Of a stretch of DNA of 64,000 nucleotides, positions 45,928-55,493 are shown in pieces (within the stretch, counting starts at the first letter, position 1; the number at the start of each line of letters is the position of its first letter). The translations under genes were made by a program, and so were the position numbers. The notes beneath the pieces are model-generated. The model had not been told where the DNA came from. It made no database searches and saw nothing but the letters and a program-made list of their open reading frames with translations. The DNA lies in NCBI RefSeq assembly GCF_018402495.1, contig NZ_JAGYIU010000004.1, positions 248,001-312,000 of the forward strand. The letters are read 5' to 3'. Source of the stretch: Pseudoalteromonas sp. (GTDB lineage: Bacteria > Pseudomonadota > Gammaproteobacteria > Enterobacterales > Alteromonadaceae).

Positions 45928-47286
45928 TTAGTTTACGGTGTTTAACCCTTGATTTATAGCCACTAAATCGTCGCGGCTTAATGTGCCTGTTGCTTGTTTT
46001 AGGCGAAGCGTTGACAAAACATAACGGTAGCGCACATCAGCTAGATTACGCTTTGCATTGTATAAGTTTTGCGTACTTACGAGCACATCAACAATGGTAC
46101 GTGTACCCACTTCAAAACCTGCTTCTGTGGCTTTGAGCGCACTTTGAGCTGAAACAACCGCTTGTTCGAGCGCTTTAAAGGTGGCAATGTCAGAGACCAC
46201 TTGATTATAAGAAGTAATAACTGAGCGAGTTACTGCGCGATAATTAGTTTCAAAGTCTTGGCTTGCAGCAACATAAAATGCACGTGCTTGATCCGTTGCA
46301 GCTACAGTCGCTCCACCTGAGTAAAGTGGTACGCTAAAGTTAAGCCCAACAGAGCTTGAGTCTGAACGAGGTTGGCTGTCAAAACTCACACCATTTGTTT
46401 TACGGTCTGTTAATGAATCCCCATAGCTAGCATTTAAGGTTAGTTTTGGATAATGCCCCGCTTTGGCAAGCTCAATTTGCTCTTTAGCTATATCAACGGT
46501 GATTTTAGACACTTGCAGATTTAAGTTTTTGTCTTTCGCTATTTTAACTAAATCAGTTGCAGGCGTACTTGGCTTAACAGTAGAAAATGTTTCGGTGTTT
46601 AACATATCTAGCTTTGCATGGTATTTACCGGTGATCTCACGTAGTTGCTCACGGGCTGTTTCTACCGCATTATTAGCAATGATTTCTTGTGCTACTGAAT
46701 TATCAAATTGCGCTTGTGCTTCGTGCACATCAGTGATAGCGGTTAAGCCAACGGCGTAGCGTTGTTTCGTTTGTTCAAGTTGACGCTCAATGGCACGTTT
46801 TTCTGCGTTTACAAACTCTAGGTTATCAATGGCACTTAATACGTTAAAATAGCCTTCGGCTACACGGACTATTAAATCTTGTTTAGCAAAGTCATATTGG
46901 CCGCTAGCTTGAAGTGCTTGTTTGTCGGCTATACCTAATGAATTCCATGCGCCTAAATCAAATAAGGTTTGGCTTAAGCTAACACCACGTGTGAATTGAT
47001 CTGTGTCGCTTTCTACTTGAACTTGGTTTGATAAATCGCCAACACTTTGAAAAGAGGTTGAGTCGCTTTTTTCATAACCCATGCTCAAGCCAATTTGTGG
47101 TAATAGTGCGCTCATGGCACGATCACTTTGGTAAGATTGTGCATCAGCTTGGGCTTTTGCTTTTAATACTGTCGGGTCGTTAGCGGTTGCGATTTCAAAA
47201 ACTTGAAGTAAATCTTCTGCATTGGCTACGGTTGAGCCCAATGCGCATGATAAACTAACCAGTGCTGCAAGGATGTTCTTTTTCAT
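45928..47286 (-). CDS. tolC: TolC family outer membrane efflux channel
   Basis: 452 residues with a signal peptide (MKKNILAALVSLSCALGSTVANA). Two tandem OEP repeats of helical hairpins, with EAQAQFDNSVAQEI and the second-repeat TRTIVDVLVSTQNLYNAK as the well-conserved coupling segments. It forms the trimeric outer membrane exit duct for RND, MFS and type I systems. Divergent from nudF, the arrangement also seen in E. coli and Vibrio, which favours TolC proper rather than a dedicated OprM homologue. Confidence 0.93.
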   Translation of the reverse strand: MKKNILAALVSLSCALGSTVANAEDLLQVFEIATANDPTVLKAKAQADAQSYQSDRAMSALLPQIGLSMGYEKSDSTSFQSVGDLSNQVQVESDTDQFTRGVSLSQTLFDLGAWNSLGIADKQALQASGQYDFAKQDLIVRVAEGYFNVLSAIDNLEFVNAEKRAIERQLEQTKQRYAVGLTAITDVHEAQAQFDNSVAQEIIANNAVETAREQLREITGKYHAKLDMLNTETFSTVKPSTPATDLVKIAKDKNLNLQVSKITVDIAKEQIELAKAGHYPKLTLNASYGDSLTDRKTNGVSFDSQPRSDSSSVGLNFSVPLYSGGATVAATDQARAFYVAASQDFETNYRAVTRSVITSYNQVVSDIATFKALEQAVVSAQSALKATEAGFEVGTRTIVDVLVSTQNLYNAKRNLADVRYRYVLSTLRLKQATGTLSRDDLVAINQGLNTVN

Positions 47287-47444
47287 GTGATGTTCGGTCC
47301 TTAGACAATTTTTGTACTACAGGCATGTTAACCTGTTTTACTTAATAACTAAAAAAAAAATTAGTAAAACAACTTTTTCAAGTGTAACAGAATATATATC
47401 TATAATGGCGTTGATGTATTTGCGCATTTAAAAAAGGAAAATAG

Positions 47445-48071
47445 ATGATTAACAAAAGTCGTATTAAATTTACTCATGACGATGTGAGCTTAAAGCCGAT
47501 TGAAAACTTGTATGATGGTTTTTTTAAAATAAACCTTTATCAATTTAAGCATGCGCTGTTTGCGGGTGGAGAATCTGAGGTTATTCGTCGTGAAATTCTT
47601 GAGCGCGGTGATGCGGTCGCAGTATTGCCTTATGATCCGGTGACGGAGCAAGTTCTGCTAATCGAACAAATTCGAATTGGCGCAATTAAAAGCAAACATT
47701 CGCCTTGGCTGTTAGAATGTATAGCGGGTATGACTGATAGCAGTGATGATTATGAATCGGTTGTTAAAAAAGAAGCGTTTGAAGAAGCGGGACTTAATTT
47801 AACAGAACTTGAATTTATGTTGTCTTACCTTTCAAGCCCAGGAGGCACGACAGAGCGCTTATATCTATATTTAGCCCGGGCAGATCTAAGCCAAATAGCC
47901 ACCGGTATTTATGGGCTTGAAACCGAAGGTGAAGATATTAAAACCCATATTATGGATTTAGATGAAGCATTTGAACGACTTAATAATGGTGAAATAGATA
48001 ATGCTGCTACGGTAATTTGCTTGCAATGGTTAGCACTAAATCGCGATAAAATACGTAATAAGTGGGCATAG
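47445..48071 (+). CDS. nudF: ADP-ribose pyrophosphatase NudF
   Basis: 208 residues. Nudix hydrolase cleaving ADP-ribose to AMP and ribose-5-phosphate. The Nudix box begins at G95; relative to GX5EX7REUXEEXGU the first Glu is Asp and the Arg is Lys (GMTDSSD, then KEAFEEAGL), both conservative. LSPGGTTERLYLY-type ADP-ribose recognition region is seen as SSPGGTTERLYLYLA. First gene of the nudF-yqiB-cpdA-yqiA-parE run, an order conserved with E. coli. Confidence 0.93.
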   Translation: MINKSRIKFTHDDVSLKPIENLYDGFFKINLYQFKHALFAGGESEVIRREILERGDAVAVLPYDPVTEQVLLIEQIRIGAIKSKHSPWLLECIAGMTDSSDDYESVVKKEAFEEAGLNLTELEFMLSYLSSPGGTTERLYLYLARADLSQIATGIYGLETEGEDIKTHIMDLDEAFERLNNGEIDNAATVICLQWLALNRDKIRNKWA

Positions 48072-48101
48072 TTTTTAATTTTTAATAGTAACGGCGGTAT
48101 T

Positions 48102-48560
48102 TTGACAGCACTTTTAACCACAAATCGATACATTCAAAGCCTTCCAAAGTATTTAACACTTTGTGAGCATAATTACGTACGCCTTTTAAAATTACTACCT
48201 CATGAACGAGCGATTGGTAGTGTTAGAGAAATCAAATTAGGCCACAGTGAATTTGCCATCAGCATTGATAACAGTGCTAAGTACACCCTTGATGTATCTA
48301 TTAAACAGTTATCAGCAATGCTAAGTGGTATTGCGCCTTTGTATTTAACTGTGCGCTTATATAATGATGCTAAGGTAGCCGAAATTGTTCATCATGATTA
48401 CCACCAACGTATCAAACCTTCTTATGGTTATCCTAATCCTAAAATGCATCAAAAAGATGAAAAATATCAATTAAATGCTTTTTTATATGACTGGTTAGTC
48501 GCTTGTATAGAGCGAGGCCAATCAACAGTTAATTGGGATATAAATAATGGCTTGGTTTGA
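48102..48560 (+). CDS. yqiB: DUF1249 family protein YqiB
   Basis: 152 residues; the only usable start is TTG at 48102, with GGCGG upstream. Conserved with E. coli YqiB in YLTLCEHNYVRLLKLLP, LYLTVRLYNDAKVAEI and YGYPNPKMHQKDEKYQLN. Function unknown. Its 3' end overlaps cpdA by 14 bp, so translational coupling is likely. Confidence 0.9.
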   Translation: MTALLTTNRYIQSLPKYLTLCEHNYVRLLKLLPHERAIGSVREIKLGHSEFAISIDNSAKYTLDVSIKQLSAMLSGIAPLYLTVRLYNDAKVAEIVHHDYHQRIKPSYGYPNPKMHQKDEKYQLNAFLYDWLVACIERGQSTVNWDINNGLV

Positions 48561-49332
48561 TGACACGTATTATTTTGAGCAAACTCAGCTGCGTATAGCC
48601 CATGTAACGGATTGTCATCTTTTTAGTGATAAACAGGGCGAATATTTTGGGGTTAACACCGCTGAATATTTTGCAAAGGCGCTCACCGATATAGCAAAAA
48701 AAAAACCTGATGCCTTGATATTTGGTGGTGATTTAACCCAAGATCACAGTTTTAATTCCTATTTGTTATTTGCTGAATTGATCCATAATAGTGAACTCAG
48801 TTGCCCAGTGTTTTGGGTGCCTGGTAATCATGATGAAATTGAGCAGCTCAATTTAATTAGTGGTGGGCAAATACAACGCGCTAAACATATTGTGGCGCAA
48901 GGAATTGAGCTTTTATTACTTAACTCTAAAGGAAATACGCCTGCTGGGTGGGTAATGCCCTCGCATTTAGATGAAATTATGGCGTGTTTAGTCGATTCAG
49001 ATAATCGTCATATTGTATTTTGCCATCATAACCCATTGCCTATTAATGGCTACCTAGATAAACACATGCTAGAAAATGGGCCGCAGCTATTAAATTTATT
49101 AGTTAATAATGGTCGCGTTGATGCGCTGTTTCATGGTCATGTTCATAACGATTATCAACAGCAATTTAGAGAGCTTGATATTTACGCGACACCGGCCAGC
49201 TGCGTACAATTTACAAAGCACACTGCTAGCTGGCAGCAAGAGGACAAGGGGGCAGCTTATCGTATGCTGTATTTAAACGCTAAACAACAACAGGTGCATA
49301 TACGTACGGACGTGGTATGGTTAAACGAGTAA
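48547..49332 (+). CDS. cpdA: 3',5'-cyclic-AMP phosphodiesterase CpdA
   Basis: 261 residues. Calcineurin-type metallophosphoesterase degrading cAMP. Metal ligands are visible in order: DCH (VTDCHLF), FGGDLTQD, PGNHDE, CHHNP and HGHVHND. Overlaps yqiB at the 5' end (14 bp) and yqiA at the 3' end (16 bp). Complete and of the usual length. Confidence 0.95.
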   Translation: MAWFDDTYYFEQTQLRIAHVTDCHLFSDKQGEYFGVNTAEYFAKALTDIAKKKPDALIFGGDLTQDHSFNSYLLFAELIHNSELSCPVFWVPGNHDEIEQLNLISGGQIQRAKHIVAQGIELLLLNSKGNTPAGWVMPSHLDEIMACLVDSDNRHIVFCHHNPLPINGYLDKHMLENGPQLLNLLVNNGRVDALFHGHVHNDYQQQFRELDIYATPASCVQFTKHTASWQQEDKGAAYRMLYLNAKQQQVHIRTDVVWLNE

Positions 49333-49880
49333 TTTATATTCATGGTTTTAATAGCTCTGAAAAATCATATAAAGCTGTGCGCTTTGGTGAGCTTATGGCA
49401 CACTATGATGTTGATTATTGTGTGCCGCGCTTAAATCATGAACCGATAGAGGCAATTTTAGCGCTTGAACAACTAATAACGCCGAATACGGTGTTACTGG
49501 GCAGCTCGTTAGGTGGTTTTTTTGCCACGTATTTATCGCAGCGTTATCAAATTCCTGCGGTGGTAATTAATCCTGCCGTTGCCCCATATACATTATTAGA
49601 GCCTATACTTGGGCCTAATTATAATCCGTATCAAGATTATAATTACCAATTACAATCTCGTCATATAGATGCGTTAAAAGCATTAACGGTGACAGAGTTA
49701 AAACACCCTGAGCTGTTGTATTTATTACAGCAAACAGGGGATGAAGTGTTAAATTTTCAGCACGCAATAAAGTATTACTCACAATGTAAACAGTTAATTG
49801 AATTTGGCGGCGATCATAGCTTTAATGGCTTTGAGCGAGCTTTTTCAAGCATTGTCGATTTTCTTAAAATCAGATATTAG
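49317..49880 (+). CDS. yqiA: YqiA family esterase
   Basis: 187 residues; small alpha/beta hydrolase, esterase activity reported for the E. coli protein. The oxyanion motif IYIHGFNSSE opens the sequence, the nucleophile elbow is GSSLGGFFA, and the catalytic His is in GGDHSFNG. It overlaps cpdA by 16 bp and is 20 bp before parE. Confidence 0.93.
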   Translation: MVKRVIYIHGFNSSEKSYKAVRFGELMAHYDVDYCVPRLNHEPIEAILALEQLITPNTVLLGSSLGGFFATYLSQRYQIPAVVINPAVAPYTLLEPILGPNYNPYQDYNYQLQSRHIDALKALTVTELKHPELLYLLQQTGDEVLNFQHAIKYYSQCKQLIEFGGDHSFNGFERAFSSIVDFLKIRY

Positions 49881-49900
49881 CGTATATAAAGATAAAAACT

Positions 49901-51790
49901 ATGACTCAACAAAATTATAACGCCGAAGCCATTGAAGTACTTAATGGATTAGAGCCGGTAAAACGCCGCCCAGGCATGTATACAGACACATCGCGCCCCA
50001 ATCATTTAGGCCAAGAGGTTATTGATAACAGTGTTGATGAAGCAATGGCCGGGCATGCGACGCGTATTGATGTCATTTTACATGAAGATAACTCATTTGA
50101 AGTGAGCGATGATGGTCGGGGGATGCCGATAGATATTCACCCTGAAGAAGGTATTCCTGGGGTTGAACTCATATTTACCAAATTACACGCAGGTGGTAAG
50201 TTTTCAAATAAAAATTACCAGTTTTCTGGCGGTTTGCATGGCGTAGGTATCTCGGTTGTTAATGCGCTATCTACCCGCGTGGAAGTAACGGTTCGCCGTG
50301 ATGCACAGCAATTTAGAATGGCTTTTGAGCATGGCGATAAGGTTGAAGATTTAAATGTGATTGGCTCAGTGGGTAAACGCAACACCGGTACGACTGTGCG
50401 TTTTTGGCCAGATACCCGCTATTTTGACTCAGCTAACTTCTCATTGACTAAGCTTAACCATTTATTAAAAGCCAAAGCGGTTTTATGCCCAGGGCTGCGT
50501 ATTAAGTTTGTAAATAAACAAACTAAAGAAACCCAAGAGTGGTTTTATGAAACCGGCTTAAAAGATTACTTAGTAGAGGCAGTTAAAGGCTACGAAATAC
50601 TACCTAAAGACCCATTTGTTGGAGAGTTTTCTAGTTCTATTGAAGGCGCTGATTGGGCGGTAGTATGGATGCCAGAAGGTGGTGAGTCGATAGCCGAAAG
50701 TTATGTAAACTTAATTCCTACCGCGCAAGGGGGCACCCATGTAAATGGCCTACGCCAAGGGCTTTTAGAGGCTATGCGTGAATTTTGTGAGTTTAGAAAT
50801 TTATTACCACGTGGCGTAAAGCTTACCCCAGATGATATTTGGGAACGTTGTAGTTATGTGTTGTCGGTAAAAATGCAAGACCCACAATTTGCAGGCCAAA
50901 CCAAAGAAAAACTCTCATCACGTTCATGTGCTGCGTTTGTATCGGGTGTCGTAAAAGATGCCTTTAGTTTGTGGCTAAATGAGCACACTGACACCGCAGA
51001 GCTACTTTCTGAATTATGTATTTCAAATGCGCAGCGACGCTTACGTGCGGCTAAAAAAGTAGTTCGTAAACGTGTTACTTCAGGCCCTGCATTACCAGGC
51101 AAACTGACCGATTGTAGTGCTGCTGATAATGACCGCACGGAATTGTTTTTAGTAGAGGGTGATTCAGCAGGCGGCTCGGCAAAGCAAGCGCGAGATCGTG
51201 AGTTCCAAGCTATCATGCCACTAAGAGGTAAAATTTTAAATACTTGGGAAGTAGAATCAGGACAAATTTTAGCCTCTCAAGAAGTGCATGATATTTCAGT
51301 GGCATTGGGTATTGATCCCGACTCAACAGATTTATCAGGACTACGTTACAATAAAATATGTATATTAGCGGATGCTGACTCGGATGGATTGCATATTGCC
51401 ACTTTATTGTGTGCCTTATTTGTGCGCCACTTCCCACAGTTGGTAAAAACGGGGCATGTATATGTTGCTATGCCACCATTGTTTAGAATTGATATTGGTA
51501 AAGATGTTTACTACGCGCTTGATGAAGACGAAAAAACCGGCATATTAGCGCGTATAGAAGCAGAGAAAAAACGCGGTAAGGTCAATGTGCAACGCTTTAA
51601 AGGCTTGGGTGAAATGAACCCGCTACAATTGCGTGAAACAACTATGGATCCGAATACCCGTCGTTTAGTGCAGCTTACACTTGATGAAGAAGAGCAAACA
51701 ATGGAAATGATGGATATGTTACTTGCTAAAAAACGTTCATCAGATCGTCGTCAATGGTTAGAAGATCACGGTAACAAAGCACAAGTTTAA
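49901..51790 (+). CDS. parE: DNA topoisomerase IV subunit B
   Basis: 629 residues against 630 in E. coli. ATPase GHKL domain with EVIDNSVDEAMAGHA, GRGMPIDIHPEEG and GGLHGVGISVVNALS, transducer domain, then the TOPRIM domain with ELFLVEGDSAGGSAKQARDR and ADADSDGLHIATL. It decatenates daughter chromosomes with ParC. Its TAA overlaps a 39-codon remnant frame; parC starts 129 bp downstream. Confidence 0.98.
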   Translation: MTQQNYNAEAIEVLNGLEPVKRRPGMYTDTSRPNHLGQEVIDNSVDEAMAGHATRIDVILHEDNSFEVSDDGRGMPIDIHPEEGIPGVELIFTKLHAGGKFSNKNYQFSGGLHGVGISVVNALSTRVEVTVRRDAQQFRMAFEHGDKVEDLNVIGSVGKRNTGTTVRFWPDTRYFDSANFSLTKLNHLLKAKAVLCPGLRIKFVNKQTKETQEWFYETGLKDYLVEAVKGYEILPKDPFVGEFSSSIEGADWAVVWMPEGGESIAESYVNLIPTAQGGTHVNGLRQGLLEAMREFCEFRNLLPRGVKLTPDDIWERCSYVLSVKMQDPQFAGQTKEKLSSRSCAAFVSGVVKDAFSLWLNEHTDTAELLSELCISNAQRRLRAAKKVVRKRVTSGPALPGKLTDCSAADNDRTELFLVEGDSAGGSAKQARDREFQAIMPLRGKILNTWEVESGQILASQEVHDISVALGIDPDSTDLSGLRYNKICILADADSDGLHIATLLCALFVRHFPQLVKTGHVYVAMPPLFRIDIGKDVYYALDEDEKTGILARIEAEKKRGKVNVQRFKGLGEMNPLQLRETTMDPNTRRLVQLTLDEEEQTMEMMDMLLAKKRSSDRRQWLEDHGNKAQV

Positions 51791-51909
51791 TGCAAAACGA
51801 AACTACATTTGGACGCCCCGTTGTACTTACACAATTGAATGATGGCAGTCTATTGGTAAGCGATGATTACGCTAACGTAATTTACCGCGTAAGCTATAAG
51901 AAAAACTAG
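51790..51909 (+). pseudogene. Remnant resembling the C-terminus of a sorbosone/PQQ-type sugar dehydrogenase
   Basis: Thirty-nine codons, ATG overlapping the parE TAA (TAATG), ending TAG at 51907-51909. The sequence GRPVVLTQLNDGSLLVSDDY followed by ANVIYRVSYKK reads like the last blade of sugar-dehydrogenase-type six-bladed propellers, which commonly end in a GRPV, DGSLLVSDD, IYRVSY pattern. No upstream part of such a gene is present. It could be a decayed gene, or a short real peptide coupled to parE. The similarity is from memory and needs a search. Confidence 0.5.
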
Positions 51910-51919
51910 GTAAGCTTTA

Positions 51920-54217
51920 ATGAGTGATACAGATACCTTGCTAATGCAAGGAATTGAACAACAAACAATGGGGCGTTTTACTGAAGACGCCTATTTAAAT
52001 TATTCAATGTACGTGATCATGGATCGTGCTTTACCGCATGTTGGTGACGGCCTAAAACCAGTGCAACGTCGTATTATTTATGCGATGAGTGAATTGGGGT
52101 TATCGGCAAATGCCAAATATAAAAAGTCAGCTCGTACCGTGGGTGACGTATTAGGTAAATACCACCCTCATGGTGATAGTGCCTGTTATGAAGCCATGGT
52201 ATTAATGGCGCAGCCGTTCTCTTATCGCTATCCTTTGGTAGATGGTCAAGGTAACTGGGGGGCAGCTGATGATCCTAAATCGTTTGCGGCAATGCGTTAT
52301 ACTGAAGCGCGTTTATCTAAATTCTCTGAGGTATTACTTAAAGAATTAGGGCAAGGGACTGTTGATTGGACGCCAAATTTTGATGGCACCATGGATGAAC
52401 CTTTAGTTCTCCCCTCGCGCTTGCCACATATATTACTCAATGGTGTAACAGGGATTGCGGTCGGTATGGCCACCGATATTCCGCCGCATAACGTGCGTGA
52501 AGTCGCCAGTGCGTGTTGTTTATTACTTGATAAACCAAAAACAGAACTCGAAGAGTTACTTGAGCTCGTTCATGCGCCAGATTACCCAACCGATGCTGAA
52601 ATAATTACGCCTAAAGCTGATATTCACAAAATTTATAAAACCGGTCGTGGCTCAATTAAAATGCGCGCAGTGTATTGTGAAGAGCAGGGCGATATTGTTA
52701 TTACAGCCTTGCCGCATCAATGTTCGGGTGCAAAAGTACTTGAGCAAATAGCAGCGCAAATGAACGCTAAAAAGTTGCCAATGGTGGCTGATTTACGTGA
52801 TGAGTCTGATCATGAAAATCCAACCCGTATTGTGATTGTGCCGCGTTCAAATCGAATTAAAGCTGAGCCATTAATGGCGCACTTATTTGCAACCACTGAC
52901 CTTGAAAAAAATTATCGCGTAAACCTAAATATGTTGGGCTTAGATGGTCGCCCGCAGGTTAAAGACCTACGTGGCATTTTAACTGAATGGCTGACTTTTA
53001 GACGTGAAACAGTGCGTCGTCGTTTGCAATACCGGCTTGATAAGGTACTCGCACGGTTACATATTTTAGAGGGCTTACTTGCTGCCTTTTTAAATATTGA
53101 CGAAGTCATAGAAATTATCCGCTCTGAAGACAAGCCTAAACCATTATTAATGGAACGCTTTGAGTTAACTGATATTCAAGCAGAAGCTATTTTAGAATTA
53201 AAACTTCGTCATTTAGCAAAACTTGAAGAGTTTAAAATTCGTGGTGAGCAAGATGAATTAGCCAAAGAGCGTGACAAACTAGAGCAAACATTAAGCTCAG
53301 ACCGTCGCATGTCGACGTTGCTTAAAAAAGAAATTCAAGAAGCCGCAGAAATGTATGGTGACGATCGTCGCTCGCCTGTAATTGAACGCGTAGAAGCCAA
53401 AGCACTGAGCGAAAAAGACTTAATTCCTTCAGAGTCGGTGACTGTTGTTCTATCTGATAAAGGTTGGGCTCGTGTAGGTAAGGGTCATGACTTAGATGTA
53501 GAAGGGTTAAATTACCGCGCCGGTGATGGTTATAGAGCATCCGCGCGAGGTAAAAGCAATCAACCTGCGGTATTTTTAGACTCAGCAGGGCGCGCATTTG
53601 CGACCGATGCCCACAGCTTACCTTCAGCGCGAAGCCAAGGCGAGCCGATGACAGGACGCTTTAACTTAACCTCAGGCGCAAGCTTTGAGCATGTAGTTAT
53701 GGGTGAAGACGCTCAAGTACTGCTAATGGCCTCCGACGCCGGTTATGGCTTTATTACTGATTTTAAAGACTTAGTAAGTAAAAATAAAAACGGTAAAGCT
53801 TTGGTGAGTGTACCAAAAGGTGGGGTGTTGTTATCACCAATTCGCGTTAATGACGTAGCCAGTGATTACTGTATGGCGATTTCTAACGAAGGGCGGATGT
53901 TGTTATTCCCACTACGTGATTTACCTAAGTTAGGTAAGGGTAAGGGCAATAAAATAATTTCTATTCCGGGCGCTAAGATACAAGCGCGCGAAGAGTTTGT
54001 AAAAGTATTAGCTGTAGTGCCCCAAGGCAGTAGTGTTACGCTGCATGCTGGTAAGCGTAAGCTAACTCTCAAGCCAAGTGACCTTGAACATTATTACGGT
54101 GAGCGAGGCCGCAGAGGGAATAAGTTACCTCGTGGTTTACAACGCGTTGATGAAGCTGTGGTAGAGTTAACGCCGCAGCAAGTGGATGAGCCAAGCTCAG
54201 ACGCAGAGCCAAGTTAA
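51920..54217 (+). CDS. parC: DNA topoisomerase IV subunit A
   Basis: 765 residues. Breakage-reunion subunit; catalytic Tyr is Y127 in [11 protein letters not shown] (E. coli Y120). The quinolone-resistance region [11 protein letters not shown] retains the wild-type Ser (S87) and Glu (E91). The C-terminal half has the GyrA/ParC beta-pinwheel repeats. Followed by a strong terminator, 19 bp after the stop codon. Confidence 0.98.
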   Translation: MSDTDTLLMQGIEQQTMGRFTEDAYLNYSMYVIMDRALPHVGDGLKPVQRRIIYAMSELGLSANAKYKKSARTVGDVLGKYHPHGDSACYEAMVLMAQPFSYRYPLVDGQGNWGAADDPKSFAAMRYTEARLSKFSEVLLKELGQGTVDWTPNFDGTMDEPLVLPSRLPHILLNGVTGIAVGMATDIPPHNVREVASACCLLLDKPKTELEELLELVHAPDYPTDAEIITPKADIHKIYKTGRGSIKMRAVYCEEQGDIVITALPHQCSGAKVLEQIAAQMNAKKLPMVADLRDESDHENPTRIVIVPRSNRIKAEPLMAHLFATTDLEKNYRVNLNMLGLDGRPQVKDLRGILTEWLTFRRETVRRRLQYRLDKVLARLHILEGLLAAFLNIDEVIEIIRSEDKPKPLLMERFELTDIQAEAILELKLRHLAKLEEFKIRGEQDELAKERDKLEQTLSSDRRMSTLLKKEIQEAAEMYGDDRRSPVIERVEAKALSEKDLIPSESVTVVLSDKGWARVGKGHDLDVEGLNYRAGDGYRASARGKSNQPAVFLDSAGRAFATDAHSLPSARSQGEPMTGRFNLTSGASFEHVVMGEDAQVLLMASDAGYGFITDFKDLVSKNKNGKALVSVPKGGVLLSPIRVNDVASDYCMAISNEGRMLLFPLRDLPKLGKGKGNKIISIPGAKIQAREEFVKVLAVVPQGSSVTLHAGKRKLTLKPSDLEHYYGERGRRGNKLPRGLQRVDEAVVELTPQQVDEPSSDAEPS

Positions 54218-54236
54218 CCTTTGGACTAAACTAGAC

Positions 54237-54265
54237 AACGGCTTACTTAGGTAAGCCGTTTTTTT
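54237..54265 (+). terminator. Intrinsic terminator after parC
   Basis: AACGGCTTAC (54237-54246), TTAG loop, GTAAGCCGTT (54251-54260) and a run of Ts to 54265. A strong terminator. Confidence 0.92.
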
Positions 54266-54373
54266 ATGACTGTTTTATTTCAGCGCACGCTTGTTCGCTA
54301 TTTTCTCGTCTGCGCCATCAAATAACGTTATAATAACGCAATACATAATTGTGGTTACATTGGAGAGGCGCAC

Positions 54374-55087
54374 TTGCTAGCTGTTATACGTATTTTAATA
54401 ATGCTGTTGTTTATATTATTAAGTTGTTTTTTTGGTTTATTGTTATCAATTTTTAGACCCTTTCACCCCAATAATGTACACGTTATTGCAAGTTGGTTTG
54501 GCTCAATGGCTAAAATGCTTGGGGTTAAATTAGAACTAAAATATCATCCTGACGCGCTTCATGTTGGCCCTGCGGTGTATGTAGCGAATCATCAAAATAG
54601 CTATGATTTATTTACTATTCCAGCCATGGTGCCAAAAAATTGTGTGAGTGTGGGTAAAAAAAGTCTTAAATGGATCCCATTTTTTGGGCAATTATATTGG
54701 TTGTCGGGTAATATTTTAATTGATAGATCAAATCGTTCAAAAGCCGCCGGGACAATCTCTAAAGCTGCTGCTAAAATCAAACAAAAAGGTTTGTCGGTGT
54801 GGATGTTTCCTGAAGGAACGCGTAGTTATGGCCGTGGTTTACTCCCTTTTAAAACCGGTGCCTTTCATACGGCAATGAGTGCAGAGGTGCCTATTGTACC
54901 GGTATGTATGAACACAACCGACAAAACCATTAAACTAAACCGTTGGGATAATGGTACAATTTACATTGAAATGTTAGCGCCCATCGCACTTGATAAAAAT
55001 ATCAGTGCCCGTGAACATGCTAAAGATGTTCATTGTGTTATGGCTGCTAAAATAACCGAATTAGATGCTCAAGTGAGAGAGAAATAA
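54374..55087 (+). CDS. plsC: 1-acyl-sn-glycerol-3-phosphate acyltransferase PlsC
   Basis: 237 residues. Inner-membrane enzyme making phosphatidic acid. Start is TTG at 54374, supported by GGAGAGG about 5 bases upstream and the hydrophobic first helix. Motif I is VANHQNSYD (HX4D), motif III FPEGTRSYG, motif IV VPIVPVCMN. The parC-plsC adjacency is also found in E. coli. It overlaps rraB by one base. Confidence 0.94.
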   Translation: MLAVIRILIMLLFILLSCFFGLLLSIFRPFHPNNVHVIASWFGSMAKMLGVKLELKYHPDALHVGPAVYVANHQNSYDLFTIPAMVPKNCVSVGKKSLKWIPFFGQLYWLSGNILIDRSNRSKAAGTISKAAAKIKQKGLSVWMFPEGTRSYGRGLLPFKTGAFHTAMSAEVPIVPVCMNTTDKTIKLNRWDNGTIYIEMLAPIALDKNISAREHAKDVHCVMAAKITELDAQVREK

Positions 55088-55422
55088 TGGAAAACTGGCG
55101 TGAAATAAGTGAAGACATCGTAACTTCATTACTTGAAGATGGGTCTGATCCGGAAATACTTTATGAAGTAGAACACCATTTTGTATGTGAAGATTTTGCC
55201 AAGTTAGAGCAGGCAGCATTAGCTGCGTTTAAGCTAGGCTACGATGTGGAAGAGCCAGCAGAACTTGAACTTGAAGACGGTGAAAAAATTTGGGGTTTTG
55301 ACATTGTTGTTGAAGCTGAGTTAGACGTTGACGTGATAATGGAAGACGTTGATAAACTCGCGCAACTGGCTGTTGAATGTGATGTAGAATACGACGGGTG
55401 GGGCACTTACTTTCAAGAGTAA
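55087..55422 (+). CDS. rraB: Ribonuclease E regulator RraB
   Basis: 111 residues, strongly acidic. RraB binds RNase E and modulates mRNA decay. The opening ENWREISEDIVTSLLEDGSD and later EVEHHFVCEDFAKLE match the family. Its ATG overlaps the plsC stop (TAATG), so it is coupled to plsC. Followed by a good terminator. Confidence 0.9.
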   Translation: MENWREISEDIVTSLLEDGSDPEILYEVEHHFVCEDFAKLEQAALAAFKLGYDVEEPAELELEDGEKIWGFDIVVEAELDVDVIMEDVDKLAQLAVECDVEYDGWGTYFQE

Positions 55423-55437
55423 GGTGTAAACCAAAGG

Positions 55438-55468
55438 AAAAGGCGAACGTTCAATGTTCGCCTTTTTT
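55438..55468. terminator. Bidirectional terminator between rraB and zntB-like gene
   Basis: AAAAGGCGAAC (55438-55448) pairs with GTTCGCCTT (55456-55464) and a T-run follows to 55468. Confidence 0.85.
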
Positions 55469-55493
55469 GTGCCTTGTTGGATCTATGCAGTAA

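Noticed and set aside
47709..47800. NudF active site as a degenerate, inactive Nudix box
   Set aside because: The differences are Glu to Asp and Arg to Lys, both conservative, and the remaining EExGL core is intact.
51213..51437. Minus-strand frames inside parE and parC
   Set aside because: They are antisense to strongly conserved topoisomerase genes and have no recognisable homology.
52139..52320. Possible quinolone-resistance changes in ParC
   Set aside because: The key Ser (S87) and Glu (E91), equivalent to E. coli S80 and E84, are wild type.
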